Below, piece after piece: positions 53,836 through 64,000 of a DNA stretch of 64,000 bases (position 1 is the first letter of the stretch; each line of letters opens with the position of its first letter). The notes beneath the pieces were generated by a model. It made no database searches. It was not told the DNA's origin and saw only the letters and a list, made by a program, of their open reading frames with translations. A program made the translations under genes and the position numbers. The DNA is from Pogostemon cablin (taxonomy: Eukaryota; Streptophyta; Magnoliopsida; Lamiales; Lamiaceae), in the NCBI GenBank assembly GCA_023678885.1, contig JAHCLQ010000850.1, positions 1-64,000 on the forward strand, read 5' to 3'.

Positions 53836-56439
53836 GATATATATTTTGATGCATATCTATTTCGTTTCGATGTATATTTCCTTCGTTTCGATGCATATTT
53901 TTTACGTTTTGATGCATATTTTCTCAATTACATTCAACATTTCCTTCGTTTCGTTGCATATTTACTCCAAATTTGATCAACATTTCCTTCGTTTCGACGT
54001 ATATTTCTTTCATTTCGATGCATATGTACTTCATTTTAATGCATATTTACTTCATTACAATCATCATTTCCTTCGTTTCGATGCATATTTACTTCATTTT
54101 GATGCATTTCACTTCATTACGTTCAACATTTTCTTCGTTTCGAAACATATTCACTTCATTTTGATGTATATTTTGATGCATATTTACTTCGTTTCGATGT
54201 ATATTTCCTTCGTTTAGATGCATATTTTCTACGTTTTAATGAATATTTACTTAATTACATTCAACATTTCCTTCGTTTCGTTGCATATTTACTCCATTTC
54301 GATCAACATTTCCTTCGTTTCGATGAATATTTACTTCATTTTGATGAATATTTTGATGCATAATTTGATGTATATTTACTTCATTACGATCAACATTTCC
54401 TTCGTTTCGATGCATATTTCCTTCGTTTCGAGGTATATTTACTTCATTTTGATGTATATTTACTTCGTTTCGATGTATATTTACTTCATTTTGATGTATA
54501 TTTACTTCATTTTTGATGCATATTTCCTTCATTTTGATGCATTTCACTTCATTTTGATGCATATTTCCTTCATTTTGATGTATATTTTGATGCATATTTA
54601 CTTCGTTTCGATGTATATTTCCTTCGTTTCGATGCATATTTTCTACGTTTTAATGAATATTTACTTAATTACATTCAACATTTCCTTCGTTTCGTTGCAT
54701 ATTTACTCCATTTCGATCAACATTTCCTTCGTTTCGATGCATATTTACTTCATTTTGATGAATATTTTGATGTATATTTACTTCATTACGATCAACATTT
54801 CCTTCGTTTCGATGCATATTTCCTTCGTTTCGAGGAATATTTACTTCATTTTGATGTATATTTACTTCGTTCCGATGTATATTTACTTCATTTTGATGTA
54901 TATTTACTTTTTTCGATGCATATTTCCTTCGTTTCGATGCATATTCACTTCATTTTGATGCATATTTACTTCAATACGATCACAATTTCCATCGTTTCAA
55001 TGCATATTTCCTTCATTTTGATGCATATTTACTTCATTACGATCAACATTTACTTAGTTTCGATGTATATTTCTTTCGTTTCGATGCATGTGTACTTCAT
55101 TTTGATGCATATATACTTCATTACAATCAACATTTCCTTCACATCGATGCATATTTAGTTCATTTTAATGCATATTTACTTCATTACGATCAATATTTCC
55201 TTCATTTCGATGCATATTTACTTCATTTTGATGCATATTTACTTCATTACGTTCAACATTTTCTTCATTTTGAAGCATATTCACTTCATTTTGATGTATA
55301 TTTTGATTCAAATTTACTTAGTTTCGATGTATATTTCCTTCGTCTCTATGCACATTTTCTACGTTTTGATGCATATTTACTTAATTACATTCAACATTTC
55401 CTTCGTTTCGTTGCATATTTACTTCATTTCGATCAATATTTCCTTCGTTTCGATGCATATGTACTTCATTTTGATGCAAATTTACTTCATTATAATCTAC
55501 ATTTCCTTCGTTTCAATGCATATTTACTTCATTTTGATGCATATTTACTTCATTAAGTTCAACATTTCCTTCATTTTGAAGCATATTTTCTACATTTTGA
55601 AGTATATTTTGATGCATATTTACTTCATTACGTTCAACATTTCCTTCGTTTCGTTGCATATTTACTCCATTTCAATCAACATTTCCTTCGTTTCGATTAT
55701 ATTTACTTCATTTTCATGCATATTTACTTCATTACGATCAACATTACCTTCGTTCTTATGCCTATTTACTTCATTTTGATGCATATTTACTTCATTTCGA
55801 TTCATATTTCCTTCGTTTCGATACATTTTTACTTCGTTATAATGCATATTTACTTCACTACGATCAACATTTCCTTCGTTTCGATGCATATTTACTTCAT
55901 TTTGATGCATATTTTGATGTACATTTACTTCATTACGATCAACATTTCCTTCGTTTCGATGCGTATTTCCTTCGTTTCGAGGTATATTTACTTCATTTTG
56001 ATGCATATTTACTTCGTTTCGTTGTATATTTACTTCATTTTGAAGTATATTTACTTTTTTCGATGCATATATCCTTCGTTTCGATGCATATTTACTTAAT
56101 TTTGATGCATATTTACTTCATTACGATCATCATTTCCTTCGTTTCAATGCATATTTCCTTTATTTTGATGCATATTTACTTCATTACGATCAACATTTCC
56201 TTCGTTTCGACGTATATTTCTTTCGTTTCGATGCATATGTACTTCATTTTGATGCATATTTACTTCATTACAATCAACATTTCCTTCGTTTCGATGTATA
56301 TTTACTTCATTTTCGATGCATATTTACTTCATTAATTTCAATATTTCCTTCGTTTCGATGCATATTTACATCATTTTGATGCATTTTACTTCATTACGTT
56401 CAACATTTTCTTCGTTTCGAAACATATTCACTTCATTTT
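53836..56439 (+). repeat. HOR unit U23, B/A hybrid (2604 bp)
   Basis: The first ~380 bp are B type (CTATTTCGTTTCG near 53857; GTATATTTCTTTCATTTC near 54000), then the unit becomes A type with duplication markers at 54218 and 54632. The 3' end is B-like again and carries CATTTTCGATGC near 56310. The one-base-shorter B start and the one-base insertion cancel to 2604 bp. GCATATTTTCTCAATT near 53924 is private. Confidence 0.92.
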
Positions 56440-59042
56440 GATATATATTTTGATGCATATCTATTTCGTTTCGATGTATATTTCCTTCGTTTCGATGCAT
56501 ATTTTTTACGTTTTGATGCATATTTACTCAATTACATTCAACATTTCCTTCGTTTCGTTGCATATTTACTCCAAATTCGATCAACATTTCCTTCGTTTCG
56601 ACGTATATTTTTTTCATTTCGATGCATATGTACTTCATTTTAATGCATATTTACTTCATTGCAATCATCATTTCCTTCGTTTCGATGCATATTTACTTCA
56701 TTTTGATGCATTTCACTTCATTACGTTCAACATTTTCTTCGTTTCGAAACATATTCACTTCATTTTGATGTATATTTTGATGCATATTTACTTCGTTTCG
56801 ATGTATATTTCCTTCGTTTAGATGCATATTTTCTACGTTTTAATGAATATTTACTTAATTACATTCAACATTTCCTTCGTTTCGTTGCATATTTACTCCA
56901 TTTCGATCAACATTTCCTTCGTTTCGATGAATATTTACTTCATTTTGATGAATATTTTGATGCATAATTTGATGTATATTTACTTCATTACGATCAACAT
57001 TTCCTTCGTTTCGATGCATATTTCCTTCGTTTCGAGGTATATTTACTTCATTTTGATGTATATTTACTTCGTTTCGATGTATATTTACTTCATTTTGATG
57101 TATATTTACTTCATTTTTGATGCATATTTCCTTCATTTTGATGCATTTCACTTCATTTTGATGCATATTTCCTTCATTTTGATGTATATTTTGATGCATA
57201 TTTACTTCGTTTCGATGTATATTTCCTTCGTTTCGATGCATATTTTCTACGTTTTAATGAATATTTACTTAATTACATTCAACATTTCCTTCGTTTCGTT
57301 GCATATTTACTCCATTTCGATCAACATTTCCTTCGTTTCGATGCATATTTACTTCATTTTGATGAATATTTTGATGTATATTTACTTCATTACGATCAAC
57401 ATTTCCTTCGTTTCGATGCATATTTCCTTCGTTTCGAGGAATATTTACTTCATTTTGATGTATATTTACTTCGTTCCGATGTATATTTACTTCATTTTGA
57501 TGTATATTTACTTTTTTCGATGCATATTTCCTTCGTTTCGATGCATATTCACTTCATTTTGATGCATATTTACTTCAATACGATCACAATTTCCATCGTT
57601 TCAATGCATATTTCCTTCATTTTGATGCATATTTACTTCATTACGATCAACATTTACTTAGTTTCGATGTATATTTCTTTCGTTTCGATGCATGTGTACT
57701 TCATTTTGATGCATATATACTTCATTACAATCAACATTTCCTTCACATCGATGCATATTTAGTTCATTTTAATGCATATTTACTTCATTACGATCAATAT
57801 TTCCTTCATTTCGATGCATATTTACTTCATTTTGATGCATATTTACTTCATTACGTTCAACATTTTCTTCATTTTGAAGCATATTCACTTCATTTTGATG
57901 TATATTTTGATTCAAATTTACTTAGTTTCGATGTATATTTCCTTCGTCTCTATGCACATTTTCTACGTTTTGATGCATATTTACTTAATTACATTCAACA
58001 TTTCCTTCGTTTCGTTGCATATTTACTTCATTTAGATCAATATTTCCTTCGTTTCGATGCATATGTACTTCATTTTGATGCAAATTTACTTCATTACAAT
58101 CTACATTTCCTTCGTTTCAATGCATATTTACTTCATTTTGATGCATATTTACTTCATTAAGTTCAACATTTCCTTCATTTTGAAGCATATTTTCTACATT
58201 TTGAAGTATATTTTGATGCATATTTACTTCATTACGTTCAACATTTCCTTCGTTTCGTTGCATATTTACTCCATTTCAATCAACATTTCCTTCGTTTCGA
58301 TTATATTTACTTCATTTTCATGCATATTTACTTCATTACGATCAACATTACCTTCGTTCTTATGCCTATTTACTTCATTTTGATGCATATTTACTTCATT
58401 TCGATTCATATTTCCTTCGTTTCGATACATTTTTACTTCGTTATAATGCATATTTACTTCACTACGATCAACATTTCCTTCGTTTCGATGCATATTTACT
58501 TCATTTTGATGCATATTTTGATGTACATTTACTTCATTACGATCAACATTTCCTTCGTTTCGATGCGTATTTCCTTCGTTTCGAGGTATATTTACTTCAT
58601 TTTGATGCATATTTACTTCGTTTCGTTGTATATTTACTTCATTTTGAAGTATATTTACTTTTTTCGATGCATATATCCTTCGTTTCGATGCATATTTACT
58701 TAATTTTGATGCATATTTACTTCATTACGATCATCATTTCCTTCGTTTCAATGCATATTTCCTTTATTTTGATGCATATTTACTTCATTACGATCAACAT
58801 TTCCTTCGTTTCGACGTATATTTCTTTCGTTTCGATGCATATGTACTTCATTTTGATGCATATTTACTTCATTACAATCAACATTTCCTTCGTTTCAATG
58901 TATATTTACTTCGTTTCGATGTATATTCACTTCATTAATTTCAATATTTCCTTCGTTTCGATGCATATTTACATCATTTTGATGCATTTTACTTCATTAC
59001 ATTCAACATTTTCTTCGTTTCGAAACATATTCACTTCATTTT
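56440..59042 (+). repeat. HOR unit U24, B/A hybrid (2603 bp)
   Basis: The first ~380 bp are B type (CTATTTCGTTTCG near 56461; GTATATTTTTTTCATTTC near 56604), followed by the A-type duplication with markers at 56822 and 57236. The 3' end is A type (GATGTATATTCACTTC near 58919). The one-base-shorter B start explains 2603 bp. CATTTAGATCAATATT near 58029 is the older A or B form. Confidence 0.92.
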
Positions 59043-61646
59043 GATATATATTTTGATGCATATCTATTTGGTTTCGATGTATATTTCCTTCGTTTCGATG
59101 CATATTTTTTACGTTTTGATATATATTTACTCAATTACATTCAACATTTCCTTCGTTTCGTTGCATATTTACTCCAAATTCGATCAACATTTCCGTCGTT
59201 TCGACGTATATTGTTTTTCATTTCGATGCATATGTACTTCATTTTAATGCATATTTACTTCATTGCAATCATCATTTCCTTCGTTTCGATGCATATTTAC
59301 TTCATTTTGATGCATTTCACTTCATTACGTTCAACATTTTCTTCGTTTCGAAACATATTCACTTCATTTTGATGTATATTTTGATGCATATTTACTTCGT
59401 TTCGATGTATATTTCCTTCGTTTAGATGCATATTTTCTACGTTTTAATGAATATTTACTTAATTACATTCAACATTTCCTTCGTTTCGTTGCATATTTAC
59501 TCCATTTCGATCAACATTTCCTTCGTTTCGATGAATATTTACTTCATTTTGATGAATATTTTGATGCATAATTTGATGTATATTTACTTCATTACGATCA
59601 ACATTTCCTTCGTTTCGATGCATATTTCCTTCGTTTCGAGGTATATTTACTTCATTTTGATGTATATTTACTTCGTTTCGATGTATATTTACTTCATTTT
59701 GATGTATATTTACTTCATTTTTTATGCATATTTCCTTCATTTTGATGCATTTCACTTCATTTTGATGCATATTTCCTTCATTTTGATGTATATTTTGATG
59801 CATATTTACTTCGTTTCGATGTATATTTCCTTCGTTTCGATGCATATTTTCTACGTTTTAATGAATATTTACTTAATTACATTCAACATTTCCTTCGTTT
59901 CGTTGCATATTTACTCCATTTCGATCAACATTTCCTTCGTTTCGATGCATATTTACTTCATTTTGATGAATATTTTGATGTATATTTACTTCATTACGAT
60001 CAACATTTCCTTCGTTTCGATGCATATTTCCTTCGTTTCGAGGAATATTTACTTCATTTTGATGTATATTTACTTCGTTCCGATGTATATTTACTTCATT
60101 TTGATGTATATTTACTTTTTTCGATGCATATTTCCTTCGTTTCGATGCATATTCACTTCATTTTGATGCATATTTACTTCAATACGATCACAATTTCCAT
60201 CGTTTCAATGCATATTTCCTTCATTTTGATGCATATTTACTTCATTACGATCAACATTTACTTAGTTTCGATGTATATTTCTTTCGTTTCGATGCATGTG
60301 TACTTCATTTTGATGCATATATACTTCATTACAATCAACATTTCCTTCACATCGATGCATATTTAGTTCATTTTAATGCATATTTACTTCATTACGATCA
60401 ATATTTCCTTCATTTCGATGCATATTTACTTCATTTTGATGCATATTTACTTCATTACGTTCAACATTTTCTTCATTTTGAAGCATATTCACTTCATTTT
60501 GATGTATATTTTGATTCAAATTTACTTAGTTTCGATGTATATTTCCTTCGTCTCTATGCACATTTTCTACGTTTTGATGCATATTTACTTAATTACATTC
60601 AACATTTCCTTCGTTTCGTTGCATATTTACTTCATTTCGATCAATATTTCCTTCGTTTCGATGCATATGTACTTCATTTTGATGCAAATTTACTTCATTA
60701 CAATCTACATTTCCTTCGTTTCAATGCATATTTACTTCATTTTGATGCATATTTACTTCATTAAGTTCAACATTTCCTTCATTTTGAAGCATATTTTCTA
60801 CATTTTGAAGTATATTTTGATGCATATTTACTTCATTACGTTCAACATTTCCTTCGTTTCGTTGCATATTTACTCCATTTCAATCAACATTTCCTTCGTT
60901 TCGATTATATTTACTTCATTTTCATGCATATTTACTTCATTACGATCAACATTACCTTCGTTCTTATGCCTATTTACTTCATTTTGATGCATATTTACTT
61001 CATTTCGATTCATATTTCCTTCGTTTCGATACATTTTTACTTCGTTATAATGCATATTTACTTCACTACGATCAACATTTCCTTCGTTTCGATGCATATT
61101 TACTTCATTTTGATGCATATTTTGATGTACATTTACTTCATTACGATCAACATTTCCTTCGTTTCGATGCGTATTTCCTTCGTTTCGAGGTATATTTACT
61201 TCATTTTGATGCATATTTACTTCGTTTCGTTGTATATTTACTTCATTTTGAAGTATATTTACTTTTTTCGATGCATATATCCTTCGTTTCGATGCATATT
61301 TACTTAATTTTGATGCATATTTACTTCATTACGATCATCATTTCCTTCGTTTCAATGCATATTTCCTTTATTTTGATGCATATTTACTTCATTACGATCA
61401 ACATTTCCTTCGTTTCGACGTATATTTCTTTCGTTTCGATGCATATGTACTTCATTTTGATGCATATTTACTTCATTACAATCAACATTTCCTTCGTTTC
61501 AATGTATATTTACTTCGTTTCGATGTATATTCACTTCATTAATTTCAATATTTCCTTCGTTTCGATGCATATTTACATCATTTTGATGCATTTTACTTCA
61601 TTACATTCAACATTTTCTTCGTTTCGAAACATATTCACTTCATTTT
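59043..61646 (+). repeat. HOR unit U25, A type (2604 bp)
   Basis: A unit with A-specific CTATTTGGTTTCG near 59064 and duplication markers at 59426 and 59840. It carries CATTTTTTATGCATA near 59718, shared only with U10 and U14. Confidence 0.93.
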
Positions 61647-64000
61647 GATATATATTTTGATGCATATCTATTTGGTTTCGATGTATATTTCCTTCGTTTC
61701 GATGCATATTTTTTACGTTTTGATATATATTTACTCAATTACATTCAACATTTCCTTCGTTTCGTTGCATATTTACTCCAAATTCGATCAACATTTCCGT
61801 CGTTTCGACGTATATTGTTTTTCATTTCGATGCATATGTACTTCATTTTAATGCATATTTACTTCATTACAATCATCATTTCCTTCGTTTCGATGCATAT
61901 TTACTTCATTTTGATGCATTTCACTTCATTACGTTCAACATTTTCTTCGTTTCGAAACATATTCACTTCATTTTGATGTATATTTTGATGCATATTTACT
62001 TCGTTTCGATGTATATTTCCTTCGTTTAGATGCATATTTTCTACGTTTTAATGAATATTTACTTAATTACATTCAACATTTCCTTCGTTTCGTTGCATAT
62101 TTACTCCATTTCGATCAACATTTCCTTCGTTTCGATGAATATTTACTTCATTTTGATGAATATTTTGATGCATAATTTGATGTATATTTACTTCATTACG
62201 ATCAACATTTCCTTCGTTTCGATGCATATTTCCTTCGTTTCGAGGTATATTTACTTCATTTTGATGTATATTTACTTCGTTTCGATGTATATTTACTTCA
62301 TTTTGATGTATATTTACTTCATTTTTGATGCATATTTCCTTCATTTTGATGCATTTCACTTCATTTTGATGCATATTTCCTTCATTTTGATGTATATTTT
62401 GATGCATATTTACTTCGTTTCGATGTATATTTCCTTCGTTTCGATGCATATTTTCTACGTTTTAATGAATATTTACTTAATTACATTCAACATTTCCTTC
62501 GTTTCGTTGCATATTTACTCCATTTCGATCAACATTTCCTTCGTTTCGATGCATATTTACTTCATTTTGATGAATATTTTGATGTATATTTACTTCATTA
62601 CGATCAACATTTCCTTCGTTTCGATGCATATTTCCTTCGTTTCGAGGAATATTTACTTCATTTTGATGTATATTTACTTCGTTCCGATGTATATTTACTT
62701 CATTTTGATGTATATTTACTTTTTTCGATGCATATTTCCTTCGTTTCGATGCATATTCACTTCATTTTGATGCATATTTACTTCAATACGATCACAATTT
62801 CCATCGTTTCAATGCATATTTCCTTCATTTTGATGCATATTTACTTCATTACGATCAACATTTACTTAGTTTCGATGTATATTTCTTTCGTTTCGATGCA
62901 TGTGTACTTCATTTTGATGCATATATACTTCATTACAATCAACATTTCCTTCACATCGATGCATATTTAGTTCATTTTAATGCATATTTACTTCATTACG
63001 ATCAATATTTCCTTCATTTCGATGCATATTTACTTCATTTTGATGCATATTTACTTCATTACGTTCAACATTTTCTTCATTTTGAAGCATATTCACTTCA
63101 TTTTGATGTATATTTTGATTCAAATTTACTTAGTTTCGATGTATATTTCCTTCGTCTCTATGCACATTTTCTACGTTTTGATGCATATTTACTTAATTAC
63201 ATTCAACATTTCCTTCGTTTCGTTGCATATTTACTTCATTTCGATCAATATTTCCTTCGTTTCGATGCATATGTACTTCATTTTGATGCAAATTTACTTC
63301 ATTACAATCTACATTTCCTTCGTTTCAATGCATATTTACTTCATTTTGATGCATATTTACTTCATTAAGTTCAACATTTCCTTCATTTTGAAGCATATTT
63401 TCTACATTTTGAAGTATATTTTGATGCATATTTACTTCATTACGTTCAACATTTCCTTCGTTTCGTTGCATATTTACTCCATTTCAATCAACATTTCCTT
63501 CGTTTCGATTATATTTACTTCATTTTCATGCATATTTACTTCATTACGATCAACATTACCTTCGTTCTTATGCCTATTTACTTCATTTTGATGCATATTT
63601 ACTTCATTTCGATTCATATTTCCTTCGTTTCGATACATTTTTACTTCGTTATAATGCATATTTACTTCACTACGATCAACATTTCCTTCGTTTCGATGCA
63701 TATTTACTTCATTTTGATGCATATTTTGATGTACATTTACTTCATTACGATCAACATTTCCTTCGTTTCGATGCGTATTTCCTTCGTTTCGAGGTATATT
63801 TACTTCATTTGATGCATATTTACTTCGTTTCGTTGTATATTTACTTCATTTTGATGTATATTTCCTTTTTTCGATGCATATATCCTTCGTTTTGATGCAT
63901 ATTTACTTAATTTTGATGCATATTTACTTCATTACGATCATCATTTCCTTCGTTTCAATGCATATTTCCTTTATTTTGATGCATATTTACTTCATTACGA
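61647..64000 (+). repeat. HOR unit U26, A type (partial; cut by window end)
   Basis: A unit with duplication markers at 62030 and 62444; 2354 bp are present before the window ends. It shares rare variants with U13: CTTCATTTGATGC near 63804, TATTTCCTTTTTT near 63858 and CTTCGTTTTGATGC near 63885. The matching base positions are 30,967 bp apart. Confidence 0.92.

Larger units (their letters stand above)
1..64000 (+). repeat. 21-bp satellite array with ~2.6-kb/2.2-kb higher-order repeats
   Basis: Seen directly: the window is a head-to-tail array of a 21-bp monomer that usually starts GATGCATATTT and ends ACTTCATTTT or CCTTCGTTTC; examples are 6768-6788 and 6370-6390. All copies lie in one orientation. 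Monomers differ from one another by several bases, but units of about 124 monomer lengths repeat almost identically, which defines a higher-order repeat. The + strand is T-rich and pyrimidine-rich; overall GC is roughly 30 percent by monomer composition. No unique sequence or insertion interrupts the array. From general knowledge, such HOR satellites are typical of eukaryotic heterochromatin and centromeric or subtelomeric blocks; the actual chromosomal location here is inference. Coordinates run to both window edges, so the array extends beyond them. Confidence 0.97.

Noticed and set aside
1..64000. CRISPR array
   Set aside because: Monomers are contiguous 21-bp variants of each other with no unique spacers between constant repeats, and there are no cas genes.
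1..64000. Telomeric repeat or subtelomeric minisatellite identity
   Set aside because: No TTAGGG-, TTTAGGG- or TTAGG-type tracts were seen. Chromosomal location cannot be read from the sequence.
1..64000. Transposon, LTR, helitron, rRNA or tRNA genes
   Set aside because: No terminal repeats, target-site duplications, reverse transcriptase or transposase fragments or RNA-gene motifs; every stretch read is explained by the monomer array.
1..64000. Bacterial or viral origin with a defence or mobile system
   Set aside because: 64 kb without genes, with HOR satellite architecture, is not compatible with a typical bacterial or phage locus; nothing resembling operons, promoters or ribosome-binding sites was seen.

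Overview
The whole 64 kb window is one gene-free, AT-rich tandem-repeat (satellite) array. I see no unique sequence, transposon, RNA gene or convincing protein gene anywhere. The basic unit is a 21-bp monomer, all copies in the same orientation. Monomers fall into a few classes, for example 6768-6788 (ending TTCATTTT), 6370-6390 (ending TTCGTTTC) and 6349-6369 (beginning GATCAAC). An array of this size and regularity points to a eukaryote, probably a heterochromatic, (peri)centromeric or subtelomeric block in a long-read assembly. I do not recognise the satellite family and cannot name the species.

Above the monomer level the array is a clear higher-order repeat (HOR). I anchored units on a motif that occurs once per unit (GATATATATTTTGATG). 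This gives a partial unit U0, units U1-U25 and a partial unit U26. Three unit sizes occur. A units are about 2604 bp (about 120 monomers): U2-U4, U6-U14, U22-U25 and partial U26. B units are about 2190 bp: U15-U20, plus the 2201-bp variant U21. C units are about 1855 bp: U1 and U5. A differs from B by an exact 414-bp internal tandem duplication. C is an A unit with a 748/749-bp deletion. Small residual length differences (2603/2604/2605, 2189/2190/2191/2201) can each be traced to named 1-bp or 12-bp indels.

Layout: 1-933 partial unit; 934-20264 a C-A-A-A-C-A-A-A block in which C+A pairs share private variants 9.66 kb apart; 20265-35889 A units; 35890-51230 B block; 51231-64000 A units again, including two A/B hybrids (U23, U24). 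U13 and U26 share rare variants 30.97 kb apart. The first ~1.6 kb carries many 1-bp indels absent elsewhere. Together these show recent amplification by unequal exchange and gene conversion at several scales: 21 bp, 414 bp, 2.6 kb, 4-10 kb and possibly 31 kb.

The numerous open reading frames result from a 21-bp (7-codon) monomer that has no stop in two + frames and one - frame. HOR lengths that are not multiples of three, and indels that break these frames, argue against coding. The most interesting points are the nested HOR structure with fully accountable unit lengths, the mosaic A/B units, the coordinated CpG versus TpG/CpA difference between monomer classes, and the monomer length of exactly two helical turns with phased A/T tracts.
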